Assembly (NCBI GenBank): GCA_002559145.1
Contig: NTXX01000005.1
Location: forward strand, 1-64,000
Length of the DNA: 64,000 nucleotides
Reading direction: 5' to 3'
DNA from: Bacillus sp. AFS006103
GTDB lineage: Bacteria; Bacillota; Bacilli; Bacillales; Cytobacillaceae
Both the position numbers and the translations under genes were made by a program. Positions 36,842 to 46,931 of the stretch are shown piece by piece (position 1 is the first letter of the stretch; every line of letters begins with the position of its first letter). The notes beneath the pieces were generated by a model. It was not told the DNA's origin. It saw only the letters and a program-made list of their open reading frames with translations, and did not search any database.

Positions 36842-37336
36842 TTATAGTTTAACTTTGTTTTCTTCCTCATCAAATGCCTTTTCAGCTTCTTCAAGTTTTT
36901 TTCTTATTTCAGAACTATCTAGATGTCCAATCGGGATTGACCGTTTCGATTCTGTCTTCTCATTTGGAGTATGAAGAGGGATATAATTTAAGACTCCTTC
37001 CTCCTCCAACTCATCATGACTCGTTATTTTACCCTTTACCTTACTCAAAAGCCCTGCCGATTGCAGGACAATCCCTTGGGATAGAGTGGAGCCTTTTGAC
37101 ACGAATTCATTACTTTTTGTGATAACATTTTCGCGAATATTGGAGGTCTTATCAATGACCGTTCCCGCTTGGTTAGTAAACTTATTGCGAAGATCTTTTC
37201 CTGTCTTTGGAGTCAATAGCAGTGCTGCAGCTGCACCAACAACTCCACCGATAATTGCTCCCAGCAAAAAGCTATTGGAAGACTCCTCATTCCGAGTTTG
37301 ATTCGTATCACGTGAATCATATTCTCTATTAGGCAT
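36842..37336 (-). CDS. ytxH: YtxH general stress protein
   Basis: A 164-residue protein with one Gly/Ala-rich membrane segment at residues 23-43 (FLLGAIIGGVVGAAAALLLT) followed by PKTGKDLR, the YtxH-domain signature. The charged C-terminal region is predicted to be helical. It belongs to the SigB general stress regulon in B. subtilis; the SigB-type promoter upstream of ytxG supports the same here. The biochemical role is unknown. GGAGGAT precedes ATG 37336. Confidence 0.93.
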   Translation of the reverse strand: MPNREYDSRDTNQTRNEESSNSFLLGAIIGGVVGAAAALLLTPKTGKDLRNKFTNQAGTVIDKTSNIRENVITKSNEFVSKGSTLSQGIVLQSAGLLSKVKGKITSHDELEEEGVLNYIPLHTPNEKTESKRSIPIGHLDSSEIRKKLEEAEKAFDEEENKVKL

Positions 37337-37357
37337 CTTAATATCCTCCTCTATATT

Positions 37358-37819
37358 CTAATGAGATCTAACCTTCTTGCTTTCATCTAAGCTTACCGTC
37401 GTTTTTTGTTGTTTCCTTGCCTGCCACTTATCCTTCAATTCCAGTACGATATTACTCCACTGAACAATTTGCGAAATTTTTTCTTTACTTTCCTCGACTT
37501 GCATATCCACAGTTTGAGTAATGTTTTGTAATGTCCCATTGAATTTGGTAACCGTTGTACCTACGTCTTTTACCGCTTCAACCACACTGTTTAAACGATC
37601 CGTTTTCTGCTTAATATCATCTGCAAGTGCGTTTGTTTTTTGGAGAAGAATCGTGGTTTCTGCTGTAACGCCATCCAACTGTTTTTCTAATCCGGTTAAT
37701 GTTTTTGAAACGCTTGTAAGTGTAACTTGAAATGATTTGAGTGTTGTCGATAAAAAGATGACAAGCACAAAAAACGCGATTGCTATCAAGGCTACGCTTA
37801 AGTATAAAATAATTTGCAT
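37358..37819 (-). CDS. ytxG: DUF948 protein YtxG
   Basis: A 153-residue protein with one N-terminal membrane segment (residues 4-25, ILYLSVALIAIAFFVLVIFL) and a helical, coiled-coil tail with heptad-like spacing (KTLTGLEKQLDGVTAETTILL). This is the DUF948 family. ATG 37819 follows GGAGGTGCACG. It is the first gene of ytxG-ytxH-brxC; ytxH follows after 21 bases. Confidence 0.93.
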   Translation of the reverse strand: MQIILYLSVALIAIAFFVLVIFLSTTLKSFQVTLTSVSKTLTGLEKQLDGVTAETTILLQKTNALADDIKQKTDRLNSVVEAVKDVGTTVTKFNGTLQNITQTVDMQVEESKEKISQIVQWSNIVLELKDKWQARKQQKTTVSLDESKKVRSH

Positions 37820-37852
37820 CGTGCACCTCCGCCTTAATCCTATCAATATGTA

Positions 37853-37877
37853 TTACCCATCACGGAAAGTTATAAAC
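37853..37877 (-). promoter_or_regulatory. SigB-type promoter for ytxGH-brxC
   Basis: GTTTAT (37872-37877) and GGGTAA (37853-37858) on the minus strand are 13 bases apart, one mismatch each from the SigB consensus GTTTAA-N12/15-GGGTAT. It lies 34 bases before the ytxG start. ytxGHJ is SigB-dependent in B. subtilis. Confidence 0.8.
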
Positions 37878-38041
37878 CTCGTTAATTATCTTATACTACT
37901 TCCATATAATTGTCTTCATCTCCTGCCGCTTCTTATAAAAATTTCATCAGGGATTGACATAAAAGTTTTATTTTTCAACTTTCAGCCTTCATTCGGTTAC
38001 AATATGAATGTACCTACATATTTCTGTTGGAGGCGTAAAGA

Positions 38042-39157
38042 ATGAAAGATCCTCGTATTGAAAAGTTAGCAAAAAACTTAATTAATTATTCGGTCCAGCT
38101 TCAAAAGGGTGAAAAGGTTTTAATTGAAAACTTTGGGCTTCAGCGTGAACTTGTGACCGCTCTTGTAAAGGAAGCCTATTTAGCTGGTGGATACCCTTTT
38201 GTGTTGTTAAAGGACCATCAGGTCGACCGTTCGCTCTTATTAGGAGCACAGGAAGAGCAATTTAACATGATGGCAGAGTTCGAAGCAAATGTGATGAATA
38301 AAATGGATGCGTACATAGGTCTTCGTTCGGGAGATAACATCAGTGAACAATCAGATGTTCCTGATGATAAAATGAAAATCCACGGTAATACAATTGGTAA
38401 AAAGGTTCACCGTGATATCCGTGTCCCTAAGACAAAATGGGTTGTCCTCAGGTATCCAACTTCATCAATGGCCCAATTAGCAAAAATGAGCACCGAAGCC
38501 TTTGAAAACTTTTATTTTGACGTTTGTAACCTCGATTATGGAAAAATGGATAAAGCTATGGATAGTCTGAAAGAGCTAATGGACCGAACAGACAAAGTTC
38601 GAATCACTGGTCCAGGAACAGACCTTAGCTTTTCTATTAAAGATATTCCAGCTATTAAATGTGCCGGACGGTTAAACATACCTGATGGTGAAGTTTATAC
38701 CGCCCCTGTTAAAGACTCAGTTAATGGAGTTATTACCTATAACACACCTTCTCCATATCAAGGTTTTACATTTGAAAATGTAAAGTTGACGTTTAAAGAT
38801 GGGAAAATTGTCGAAGCGGAGTCCAATGATTCCAGCCGTATCAATAAAATTTTTGATACAGATGAAGGGGCTCGTTATATTGGAGAATTTGCGATCGGAG
38901 TCAATCCATTTATCCTTAATCCAATGCAGGATATCTTGTTTGATGAAAAGATTGCTGGAAGCTTCCATTTTACTCCTGGGCAATGTTATGATGATGCGTT
39001 TAATGGCAACCATTCAAATATCCACTGGGATATGGTTAATATCCAACGTCCTGAGTACGGCGGCGGGGAAATGTATTTTGATGAGGTACTAATTCGTAAA
39101 GATGGGCTGTTTGTTCTTCCTGAGTTAGAAGTATTAAATCCGGAAAACCTTAAATAA
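38042..39157 (+). CDS. ampS: M29-family aminopeptidase AmpS
   Basis: A 371-residue metal-dependent aminopeptidase that trims N-terminal residues from peptides in the cytosol. Expected metal-ligand regions are present: NIPDGEVYTAP, IGEFAIGVNP, and the His/Asp-rich segment AFNGNHSNIHWDMV. It ends YFDEVLIRKDG as usual for the family. TTGGAGG precedes ATG 38042. It is divergent from ytxG. Confidence 0.92.
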   Translation: MKDPRIEKLAKNLINYSVQLQKGEKVLIENFGLQRELVTALVKEAYLAGGYPFVLLKDHQVDRSLLLGAQEEQFNMMAEFEANVMNKMDAYIGLRSGDNISEQSDVPDDKMKIHGNTIGKKVHRDIRVPKTKWVVLRYPTSSMAQLAKMSTEAFENFYFDVCNLDYGKMDKAMDSLKELMDRTDKVRITGPGTDLSFSIKDIPAIKCAGRLNIPDGEVYTAPVKDSVNGVITYNTPSPYQGFTFENVKLTFKDGKIVEAESNDSSRINKIFDTDEGARYIGEFAIGVNPFILNPMQDILFDEKIAGSFHFTPGQCYDDAFNGNHSNIHWDMVNIQRPEYGGGEMYFDEVLIRKDGLFVLPELEVLNPENLK

Positions 39158-39161
39158 AAAG

Positions 39162-39196
39162 AAAGGATGTCAGCTATTTTTGCTGGCATCCTTTTC
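39162..39196. terminator. Bidirectional terminator ampS/murC
   Basis: The 13-base stem AAAGGATGTCAGC/GCTGGCATCCTTT, with one G-T pair, lies between convergent genes. Confidence 0.9.
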
Positions 39197-39199
39197 AAT

Positions 39200-40501
39200 T
39201 TATTTAATAAGTTGTTTTTCGTATGATTCCTGGAATTTTTGAATGTCTCCTGCGCCCATAAAGATTATGACGCTGTTTTCGTTCTGATTTAAAACAGAAG
39301 TATTTTCCTCTGTAATTATTTCAGAGCCCTCAATTCGATCTTGTAGATCTTTAATGGATAGTTTCCCATGGTTTTCACGAGCAGAGCCAAAGATTTCACA
39401 CAAATAGGCTTTATCTGCTTCACGCAAACTTTTTGCAAAGTCTTCCAAGAATGCTTGAGTACGTGAAAAAGTATGTGGTTGGAAAACCGCCACAATATTT
39501 CGATCCGGGTATTTTTGCTTAGCCGCATCAATCGTAGCTTTTATCTCCGTCGGATGATGCGCATAATCATCGATTAATATCTGTGACCCAATCCTTTTTT
39601 CTGAAAATCTCCTTTTGACACCTTGGAAGGTAGTTAATTGGTCCTTGACTACCTCTACATTTATTTCTTCATAATGACACAAACCGATTACGGCAAGTGC
39701 ATTTAACACACTATGATCGCCAAAGGTCGGGATCGAGAAGGTATCATAGAATGTATTGCGAATAAATACATCAAAGCTTGTTCCGCTTGTTGATTTCACA
39801 ATATTTTTGGCTTGGTAATCATTTTCATCGCCAAATCCATAAAACAAAACAGGAACCTTGGCTTGAATTTTCTGAAGTTGCTCATCATCGCCATAAGCAA
39901 AGATTCCTTTTTTCACCTGAATGGCCATTTCTTGAAATGCTGAAAAGACATCATCAATATTAGCAAAGTAATCGGGATGATCAAAATCGATATTTGTCAT
40001 AATCGCATAATCAGGAAAATAGGACAGGAAGTGCCGTCTATATTCACAGGCTTCAAACACAAAATATTCTGCGCCTTCTCTACCTTTGCCTGTTCCGTCG
40101 CCAATTAAAAAGGAAGTAGGCTTAGCTCCTTCAATCACATGGGCAAGCAAACCTGTAGTCGACGTCTTGCCGTGCGCACCAGTAACGGCAACACTCGTAA
40201 AGTTCTGCATAAAGTCGCCCAAAAACCGATGGTAACGCACAATAGGAAGTCCAAGTTTCATGGCTTCTTGAATTTCTTCATGGGTATCTGGAAAAGCATT
40301 TCCTGCAATAATCGTCATTCCTGGCTTAATATTCTCTTTTTGAAAGGGAAGGATTGTTATCCCTGATTGTTCAAGGGCCAGTTGTGTAAAAAAGCGCTTT
40401 TCGACATCGGAGCCTTGCACCTTAAATTTCATATCATGTAGAACTTGTGCGAGTGCACTCATTCCAGACCCCTTTATACCTACAAAATGGTAAATAGTCA
40501 T
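39200..40501 (-). CDS. murC: UDP-N-acetylmuramate-L-alanine ligase
   Basis: Adds L-alanine to UDP-MurNAc, the first amino-acid step of peptidoglycan precursor synthesis. The 433-residue protein has the N-terminal [13 protein letters not shown] nucleotide loop, the ATP motif [14 protein letters not shown], and the family motif [16 protein letters not shown] 40501 is preceded by GGAGGTT; the longer in-frame extension of 15 residues is not supported. Confidence 0.98.
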   Translation of the reverse strand: MTIYHFVGIKGSGMSALAQVLHDMKFKVQGSDVEKRFFTQLALEQSGITILPFQKENIKPGMTIIAGNAFPDTHEEIQEAMKLGLPIVRYHRFLGDFMQNFTSVAVTGAHGKTSTTGLLAHVIEGAKPTSFLIGDGTGKGREGAEYFVFEACEYRRHFLSYFPDYAIMTNIDFDHPDYFANIDDVFSAFQEMAIQVKKGIFAYGDDEQLQKIQAKVPVLFYGFGDENDYQAKNIVKSTSGTSFDVFIRNTFYDTFSIPTFGDHSVLNALAVIGLCHYEEINVEVVKDQLTTFQGVKRRFSEKRIGSQILIDDYAHHPTEIKATIDAAKQKYPDRNIVAVFQPHTFSRTQAFLEDFAKSLREADKAYLCEIFGSARENHGKLSIKDLQDRIEGSEIITEENTSVLNQNENSVIIFMGAGDIQKFQESYEKQLIK

Positions 40502-40733
40502 AGAAGAACCTCCAACAACGTCTATCTGTAAAACAGTATATGACATCTGTCTGTATTTGCTAACAAGAAAAACTGAGTGCTAATACACCCCATAAATTAA
40601 GTAACTTTTAAAAACATATTTAATTATTATACCACTGTTCACCCTGAAAAACTATTTGCAACTTTAATCTTTAGCGCCGCACTAGTCAGTCCAGTATATA
40701 TTATTTATCCCTGCCATTAAAGAATACTATAGA

Positions 40734-43337
40734 TTAATTATTTGCACTAGCATCTTGAATGGACTCTAAATCAGCTAAAGTAATTAATACTTCACGCGCC
40801 TTGCTTCCATTGGCGCTTGTAATATAGCCACTGGTCTCAAGCATATCCATCAATCTGGCGGCACGGTTGTAGCCTATTTTAAAACGTCTTTGCAGACTTG
40901 AAGTGGAGGCACCGCCTTGGTCAATAATAAATTCACATGCTTCATAAAAAAGTTCATCTTCATTTTCAGTTACTTGTGCTTTTTTTAATAGTTCGTCTTG
41001 CTCGAACAAGTAATCGGGTTCCCGTTGCTCCCTCACATGACCTACTACAAGGTCAATCTCTTCATCCGATACAAACGTTCCTTGCAAGCGGACTGGTTTG
41101 GAAGAGCCATTTTCTAAAAATAGCATATCTCCTCGTCCGAGTAACTTTTCTGCACCGCTAATATCAATAATAGTCCGTGAATCGACTTGTGATGAAACGG
41201 AAAAGGCAATCCGTGTTGGAATATTTGCCTTAATTAATCCTGTAATGACATCAACTGATGGTCTTTGAGTTGCAACGATCAGATGAATACCACAGGCCCT
41301 AGCCTTTTGAGCAATCCGACAAATGGCTTCTTCTACATCTGCAGGGGACATCATCATTAAGTCTGCTAGCTCATCAATAACAATCACAATGAAAGGAAGT
41401 TTATCAGAATACTGCTTATGCTTTATAGCCAATTCATTAAAGCGATTAATGTCACGAACACCGGTATGTGCAAATAATTCATACCGTCTTTCCATTTCCT
41501 CTACTGCCCATTTTAATGCAGCCGTCGCTGCCTTGACATCTGTAATGACTGGACTAACAAGGTGAGGAATTCGATTGTATGGTGCAAGCTCAACCATTTT
41601 TGGATCAATGAGCAGAAGCTTTAAATCTTCCGGGCTCGCTTTAAATAGTAAACTAACCAAAATGGTATTAATACAAACACTCTTTCCTGACCCGGTTGCA
41701 CCAGCAATCAGACCGTGAGGCATCTTCTTCAAGTCCGTTACAATCGGTTTACCGGCAATATCCAGACCAAGGACAGCTGTTAGTGGCGAAGTAGATTCTT
41801 TAAATATACTGCTTTGAATAATTTCATTAATGTATACCGGTCGTGATTTTTGGTTTGGAACTTCTATCCCAATGGTATGTTTTCCGGGAATGGGGGCTTC
41901 CATCCTAATATCCCTAGCGGCAAGACTTAACTTGATATCATCGCTTAAATTAGTTATTTTGTTTACCTTGACACCCGGCTCCGGTTGAACTTCGAAACGC
42001 GTAACAGAAGGACCTTGGGTCACATTCACCACACTGGCACCAACATTAAAGTTTTGTAGGGTTTCGTTTAATATCTCCTCTTGCTCTAGCAGCCATTTGG
42101 TATCATTCATTACTGTAACTGGAGGGTTAAGTAAACCATCTGTTGGGAAGGTATAATAACCCTCATCCGTAGGTTCTGTACTCTCTTTTTCATTCACTGG
42201 GAAGAGATCAATGACTTGACTAACCGCCTCAGCCTGATTATTTTCTATTGGGACCTCGACCTGCTGTTCCGTAACTCTTATTCGCTTTCGCTCTTCCCAT
42301 TTCTGTTTGTCTTGTTTTAACATCATCACATTAAATGGCATATGCTTCCGCTTAGGTTCAGACGGTTCAGGGTATCCCTCCACTGCTGCTTCTGTGGACA
42401 CGAAATCAGCTATTTTTTCAATGCCCTTTATTGGAGTCTCTGCAATAGCAATTTCTTTCAGAGCAGTCTCTAATGGAGCTTCTGCAACAGCAATTAATTC
42501 AATCTCTTCCTCTAGGGTATCTTCTGCTGATGCTAATAATTCTTCCGCTTCATGGACTGAATCATTTTCTCCCTCTTGTTGAACAACATCCATCTCAACT
42601 TCTACAAGTGGCATTCGAACATATGGAGCAAGAATCCATTCAGGCGTTTCAGAAGCGGGAGATTCCGTAATATCTTCCACATGACCTTCCCGATAGTCTT
42701 CTTTTTTAGTTGTGTCTGAATCTCGTACGTGCTTGTCATTTTTTGAAGGAACCGTCAACTCAATCCCTGAAATCACATCTTTCGAAGCAGTTAAGCTGTC
42801 TAAGCGATTTTCAACATCATCCGGTAAAAAATGGCTCAATTCGTGCTCCACTATTGTATTCGTGTTCTTTGGCCGATTGAATCCAAAAACAGGAGAAGGA
42901 ATTTCGGTTGGCTGAAAAGGGCCGCTTTTTCTTATCGACGGTTCTTTTTTTGTTTTAGGCACTTCCATTTTAACTGTTTTAACTTCAGGTTTTTCAGTTA
43001 TTATTTTTTTTATATGAACACGTTCTTTTCTATTTTCTGGAACACGTTCTGTTCTTTTTTCAGGAAGTAGCTCATTTCTTTTTTGACGTAATGTTTCTTC
43101 CTTTTCCTTATGAGTTACCTTAGGGAGCGGAGGATAAGAAGGACGATAACTGCCTTTTGGGTATTGATAGGAAACTTTGGTATCTAGATCTTTTAGATTT
43201 TCATATTTGTTTAATAACGGCAGACCTTCATGTTTATGTAAAATGTAACCGTTAAATTCTTCATCCTCTTCATCTTTTTTTAATCTTTGAAAAAGGTTTT
43301 GGAACCAGCTCAAAACTATCACTCTTTCTACGTTCAT
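40734..43337 (-). CDS. sftA: DNA translocase SftA (soluble FtsK/SpoIIIE type)
   Basis: Moves DNA away from the closing septum. The 867-residue protein has a long, acidic, low-complexity N-terminal half (to about 430) with no membrane helices, which separates SftA from SpoIIIE. The motor domain (about 440-760) has the Walker A GLIAGATGSGKSVCIN and Walker B LLLIDPKMVELA. The C-terminal gamma winged helix (ASTSSLQRRFKIGYNRAARL) should read SRS sequences. An alternative start is TTG at 43313 with AGAGTGAT upstream, which would begin SWFQNLF, closer to the B. subtilis N-terminus. The next gene lacks the ytpR neighbour I recall in B. subtilis. Confidence 0.94.
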   Translation of the reverse strand: MNVERVIVLSWFQNLFQRLKKDEEDEEFNGYILHKHEGLPLLNKYENLKDLDTKVSYQYPKGSYRPSYPPLPKVTHKEKEETLRQKRNELLPEKRTERVPENRKERVHIKKIITEKPEVKTVKMEVPKTKKEPSIRKSGPFQPTEIPSPVFGFNRPKNTNTIVEHELSHFLPDDVENRLDSLTASKDVISGIELTVPSKNDKHVRDSDTTKKEDYREGHVEDITESPASETPEWILAPYVRMPLVEVEMDVVQQEGENDSVHEAEELLASAEDTLEEEIELIAVAEAPLETALKEIAIAETPIKGIEKIADFVSTEAAVEGYPEPSEPKRKHMPFNVMMLKQDKQKWEERKRIRVTEQQVEVPIENNQAEAVSQVIDLFPVNEKESTEPTDEGYYTFPTDGLLNPPVTVMNDTKWLLEQEEILNETLQNFNVGASVVNVTQGPSVTRFEVQPEPGVKVNKITNLSDDIKLSLAARDIRMEAPIPGKHTIGIEVPNQKSRPVYINEIIQSSIFKESTSPLTAVLGLDIAGKPIVTDLKKMPHGLIAGATGSGKSVCINTILVSLLFKASPEDLKLLLIDPKMVELAPYNRIPHLVSPVITDVKAATAALKWAVEEMERRYELFAHTGVRDINRFNELAIKHKQYSDKLPFIVIVIDELADLMMMSPADVEEAICRIAQKARACGIHLIVATQRPSVDVITGLIKANIPTRIAFSVSSQVDSRTIIDISGAEKLLGRGDMLFLENGSSKPVRLQGTFVSDEEIDLVVGHVREQREPDYLFEQDELLKKAQVTENEDELFYEACEFIIDQGGASTSSLQRRFKIGYNRAARLMDMLETSGYITSANGSKAREVLITLADLESIQDASANN

Positions 43338-43427
43338 CTATCACTCTATTTTATCAGTTTTTCATATTATATCGACACAATTCTTTTAAATGAGTCAAAA
43401 TACATGCAGACTAAATATTGCGCATTG

Positions 43428-43458
43428 AAAAAAGATCACCATACACGATGTGATCCTT
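43428..43458 (-). terminator. ytpQ terminator
   Basis: The stem GATCAC/GTGATC with AA/TT outer pairs is followed by a six-T run on the minus strand, 12 bases past the ytpQ stop. Confidence 0.75.
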
Positions 43459-43470
43459 CTTCTCCCTTGA

Positions 43471-44265
43471 TTATTTATTTTTTCCTAAAATAAAAATAGG
43501 TTCAAATTCACCATTTTCATATAAAAAGGATAAGGCGGTAATAGGCACATGACCGTTTGCGAAAAAGCTCATTGCCATTTGCGCAAGCACATCATAGCCT
43601 CGATCATTACGAATATCAGCGATAATTAATACATCCTGATGCGGAACTGCTAGAACCATCGTACCGGTAATCCTCTTCTCCACTTCATGAAGAAATCCCT
43701 TATTTAAAATCCGACTTGCATCGTAGCCATCATTTGTATTAAGAAAATAAAAGCTATTGCCAGCCACTTGATCTTCTTTGAGGGGAGTCGACAGGGACCT
43801 TACATTAAATAAGGCAATTTCCTTGATTCTCTTTTCCTCCCAGCCCTCTTTAGCCATGATGCGTGAGTCAATTAAACGATAGGTATTGCCTTGATCATAC
43901 GCATAATAAATTTTTGTTTCCGCTGTGTGGTCGTCAATTAAGAATGGTACTCCCTCTTCTGCTTCTTTCGGGAAAGACGAGGAGCGGATGACGGGAAAGA
44001 TTTTTTTCTCATGATTGTATAATTGAACATCGTCCTCCATGGCACGGAGCCCTTCTTCGATATAATAAACGACTTCATCAATCGCTTTTTCCTTTTCAAC
44101 ATGCCATTTGGCAATAATCCCGGGTAACGCTACGGTTATCCCTTTACCTGTCAGCTTACTTTCAAAACGAAGCTGATCTTTCTCACGGTCATAGGAAATC
44201 ACCCGGTCTTTATTAGCCAAGCGTTGCTCTAATTCACTTTTCATTTTTCTGCTATCCATTTTCAT
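43471..44265 (-). CDS. ytpQ: DUF1444 protein YtpQ
   Basis: A 264-residue cytosolic protein of the DUF1444 family. It begins [16 protein letters not shown] and contains the conserved stretches [23 protein letters not shown] and [14 protein letters not shown]. No catalytic motif is evident and no function is established. TTGGAGGGATT precedes ATG 44265. ytpP lies 89 bases upstream, with a hairpin in between. Confidence 0.9.
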   Translation of the reverse strand: MKMDSRKMKSELEQRLANKDRVISYDREKDQLRFESKLTGKGITVALPGIIAKWHVEKEKAIDEVVYYIEEGLRAMEDDVQLYNHEKKIFPVIRSSSFPKEAEEGVPFLIDDHTAETKIYYAYDQGNTYRLIDSRIMAKEGWEEKRIKEIALFNVRSLSTPLKEDQVAGNSFYFLNTNDGYDASRILNKGFLHEVEKRITGTMVLAVPHQDVLIIADIRNDRGYDVLAQMAMSFFANGHVPITALSFLYENGEFEPIFILGKNK

Positions 44266-44310
44266 TTGTTAATCCCTCCAATTTAGGAGCTTGCACTATT
44301 TATATTACAT

Positions 44311-44343
44311 GAAAAACCCTCCATCTCAAAAGGTGATGGAGGG
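44311..44343 (-). terminator. ytpP terminator
   Basis: The stem CCCTCCATC/GATGGAGGG with loop TCAAAAGGT is followed by five T on the minus strand. Confidence 0.88.
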
Positions 44344-44354
44344 ATTCAGAATTT

Positions 44355-44669
44355 TTATTTCAACCCTGAAATAAAACCTTCAATTTCTTCTTGTGTCTTT
44401 CGGTCCTTACTTACGAACCTGCCAAGCTCTTTCCCATTTTCAAAGGCAATAAAGCTTGGGATGCCAAAGACATCTAATTGCTGACATATTTCAATAAACT
44501 GATCACGGTCAACATGTATAAAGGTATATTCATTAAATTTGGCTTCTACTTCCGGTAGTATCGGTTCAATTACTCGACAGTCCGGGCACCAGCCCGCTGA
44601 AAACATGAAGATGGTTTTCCCATGATCACGCAGCTGTTCGAATTGTTCTGTTGACTCTAAATTCTTCAA
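44355..44669 (-). CDS. ytpP: Thioredoxin-like protein YtpP
   Basis: A 104-residue thioredoxin-fold protein with the active-site motif SAGWCPDCRVIEP (CPDC rather than CGPC) and the cis-proline region FGIPSFIAF. It probably works as a disulfide reductase, but its partner is unknown. The start is placed at TTG 44669, which lies 8 bases after GGAGG; a TTG two codons earlier would overlap the ribosome site. Confidence 0.9.
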   Translation of the reverse strand: MKNLESTEQFEQLRDHGKTIFMFSAGWCPDCRVIEPILPEVEAKFNEYTFIHVDRDQFIEICQQLDVFGIPSFIAFENGKELGRFVSKDRKTQEEIEGFISGLK

Positions 44670-44748
44670 ATTCAACGCCTCCGTTTGGATTTATGCCTTA
44701 CTCAATTATCTTCACAAATCATATCAGCACTAAAGCTTTTCAGTCCAA

Positions 44749-45252
44749 TTATATGCTTCTTTGGTATTGTCCCACTAAAAGGTTCATAACATGAGTAAAC
44801 ATTTCCGATCGATTAACCATTCCACTTGTAAAAATCCCGACAGCACCTTCTTGTTTCCTTACGTTTTTATTTTTTGCATAATCTTCCATGACGGGTCCGA
44901 GTTCTTCCCCTGCTCTTAATCGGACTGCAATTTCTTCAGGGAGAGGGATCCTTGCACCACCAGCAATAATCGGCTCGCTCTCGTTCGTTACGAGGGCGCC
45001 CCAGTTACAAATGAGTAATCCGTAACTCGTTTCCTGAACGCCTCCCTCAAGTCCAATCCCAATATCGCCATTTCCTTGTTTTAAGGCGGCTTCAGCCCGA
45101 TTAATGGCTCCTTTAATCGTTTCTTCGTCAGAAAATGGCTGCTCGCTTACACCTGATGGGATATCTAACGAAACAAACTCCCCTTCATGAGAGAAACTAT
45201 TTTTTACCGCAGTAATTTTAGCTGGGTTCTTTGATCCAATAATAATTTTCAT
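44749..45252 (-). CDS. Inosine/xanthosine triphosphatase, DUF84 (YjjX) family
   Basis: A 167-residue protein that should hydrolyse non-canonical purine triphosphates (ITP, XTP) to protect nucleic acids. Visible motifs are IIGSKNPAKITAVKNSF at the start, SEQPFSDEETIKGAINRA, and GIGLEGGVQE, all typical of the family. AGAGGAGTT precedes ATG 45252. It lies between ytoP and ytpP on the same strand. Substrate assignment is by family only. Confidence 0.92.
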   Translation of the reverse strand: MKIIIGSKNPAKITAVKNSFSHEGEFVSLDIPSGVSEQPFSDEETIKGAINRAEAALKQGNGDIGIGLEGGVQETSYGLLICNWGALVTNESEPIIAGGARIPLPEEIAVRLRAGEELGPVMEDYAKNKNVRKQEGAVGIFTSGMVNRSEMFTHVMNLLVGQYQRSI

Positions 45253-45310
45253 GATGATAACTCCTCTTTTGACAAATTAAAGGAGGCATATTCATGCCCC
45301 CTTCTTAATA

Positions 45311-46384
45311 TCAGCAGTTTGCTTTAATGGTATCGATCGTTGTTTGGTCACAGGCCTTGACTAAATTAACGATTAACTCTTTAGCCGCTGCATAATCATC
45401 TATATGAACGATCGAGGCATGGGTATGAATATAACGCGAACAAATACCGATTACCGCGCTTGGTACTCCCTCATTTGATTGATGAACACGGCCTGCATCT
45501 GTTCCGCCCTGCGAAACAAAATATTGGTATGGAATTTTATGAGCTTCCGCTGTATCAAGTACAAACTCTCTCATCCCGCGGTGCGTCACCATTGTCCGGT
45601 CAAGAATGCGGAGTAACGCCCCTTTACCTAATTGGCCAAACTCATTTTTATCACCTGTCATATCATTTGCCGGGCTTGCATCTAGTGCGAAAAAGATGTC
45701 AGGGTTTATCATATTGGCGGCTGTTTGTGCCCCGCGTAAACCCACTTCTTCTTGAACCGTTGCTCCTGAATATAGCGTATTGGGTAATTTTTCGTCTTTT
45801 AATTCTTGAAGCAGTTCAATCGCAAGACCGCAGCCGTAGCGATTATCCCAGGCTTTAGCTAATATCTTCTTCGGATTCGCCATTGGAGTGAATGGACAAA
45901 TAGGTAAGATGGCCTGACCAGGCTTAATCCCTATTTGTTTCGCATCTTCACGATTATCGGCACCGATATCGATCAGCATATTTTTAATTTCCATTGGCTT
46001 ATTGCGCTTGGAATCGTCTAATAGATGTGGTGGAATCGAACCAACGACACCAATAACAGGACCATTATTTGTCATTACTTGAACACGTTGGGCAAGTATC
46101 ACCTGACTCCACCATCCGCCAAGCGGCTGAAAACGAAGCATTCCATTTTCAGTAATTGATGTTACCATGAAGCCTACTTCATCCATATGACCAGCTACCA
46201 TGACAGTAGGACCTGTCTCAGTGCCTCTTTTCACACCAAAGATGCTGCCAAGATTATCTTGTACAATTTCATCTGAGTATTGGGATAATTGTTCCCTCAT
46301 GAATTTTCTTACTAAATGTTCGTTTCCAGGGGCAGCTGGAAGTTCTGTTAACGTTTGAAAAAGCTTTAAGGTTTGTTCGTTCAT
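45311..46384 (-). CDS. ytoP: M42-family metallo-aminopeptidase YtoP
   Basis: A 357-residue di-zinc peptidase of the glutamyl aminopeptidase/endoglucanase M42 family. The metal ligands are visible in [22 protein letters not shown], the catalytic Glu pair [10 protein letters not shown], and [14 protein letters not shown]; the C-terminal [11 protein letters not shown] completes the set. Probably forms a large tetrahedral oligomer that trims peptides. AAAGGAGCTT precedes ATG 46384. Confidence 0.95.
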   Translation of the reverse strand: MNEQTLKLFQTLTELPAAPGNEHLVRKFMREQLSQYSDEIVQDNLGSIFGVKRGTETGPTVMVAGHMDEVGFMVTSITENGMLRFQPLGGWWSQVILAQRVQVMTNNGPVIGVVGSIPPHLLDDSKRNKPMEIKNMLIDIGADNREDAKQIGIKPGQAILPICPFTPMANPKKILAKAWDNRYGCGLAIELLQELKDEKLPNTLYSGATVQEEVGLRGAQTAANMINPDIFFALDASPANDMTGDKNEFGQLGKGALLRILDRTMVTHRGMREFVLDTAEAHKIPYQYFVSQGGTDAGRVHQSNEGVPSAVIGICSRYIHTHASIVHIDDYAAAKELIVNLVKACDQTTIDTIKANC

Positions 46385-46566
46385 TTTTCCTGAAGCTCCT
46401 TTGGTTTCTCAAATTTATTTATGTAGATAATTGTATATTACAGAATTTTGGTTTCTCTTTCCATCAATTGAATTTAATATCGGTAATAGTATGTTCCTAC
46501 CAACAAATACGATATACTGAGAGGAGAATCCTATCTTTTCCAAATTTACCTTTTGGGGGTCCTGCT

Positions 46567-46890
46567 ATGAATTGGAAGTCGTTTCTCCTCGGTGCAGCCG
46601 TTGGTATCATCGGAGGATATGCTGCAAAAGAAGTTATTGCCTGTAAAATGCATGTCTCACCTGAAAAAGTCTTAGAACAAGTGAAAAAACAATTTAATCA
46701 GAATGGGCCAATCAGTGGATCATGGATACATATGGAAGCAGAGCCGTATGAAAAGCAGCAAATCAATTATCGTGTCTACAAGGGTGGAATATCTAAAAAT
46801 AACAATGGTACAACCGAGCAATTTGAATTTATTGCAGATGCGCAAACAGGAACACTTATCGACGTGAGTATCTTATCTAATATATCTTAA
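46567..46890 (+). CDS. ytzB: PepSY-domain protein YtzB
   Basis: A 107-residue protein. An N-terminal hydrophobic segment (residues 5-20, SFLLGAAVGIIGGYAA) could be an anchor or signal. The rest fits a single PepSY-like domain (VSPEKVLEQVKKQF ... EQFEFIADAQTGTLIDV). Such domains are often protease inhibitors or membrane sensors; the target is unknown. ATG 46567 follows TTTTGGGGGT; the longer in-frame start has no ribosome site. It is convergent with ytnP. Confidence 0.88.
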   Translation: MNWKSFLLGAAVGIIGGYAAKEVIACKMHVSPEKVLEQVKKQFNQNGPISGSWIHMEAEPYEKQQINYRVYKGGISKNNNGTTEQFEFIADAQTGTLIDVSILSNIS

Positions 46891-46892
46891 CC

Positions 46893-46927
46893 AAAATAGC
46901 CGTTCCTTCCATGGAAACGGCTATTTT
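46893..46927. terminator. Bidirectional terminator ytzB/ytnP
   Basis: The stem AAAATAGCCGTT/AACGGCTATTTT has an inner TCCATGGA palindrome. It lies between convergent stops. Confidence 0.92.
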
Positions 46928-46931
46928 TGAC

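Noticed and set aside
43313..43337. Two competing sftA starts (ATG 43337 and TTG 43313)
   Set aside because: Not a separate feature. Both have similar purine-rich sites; the longer one is listed and the alternative noted.
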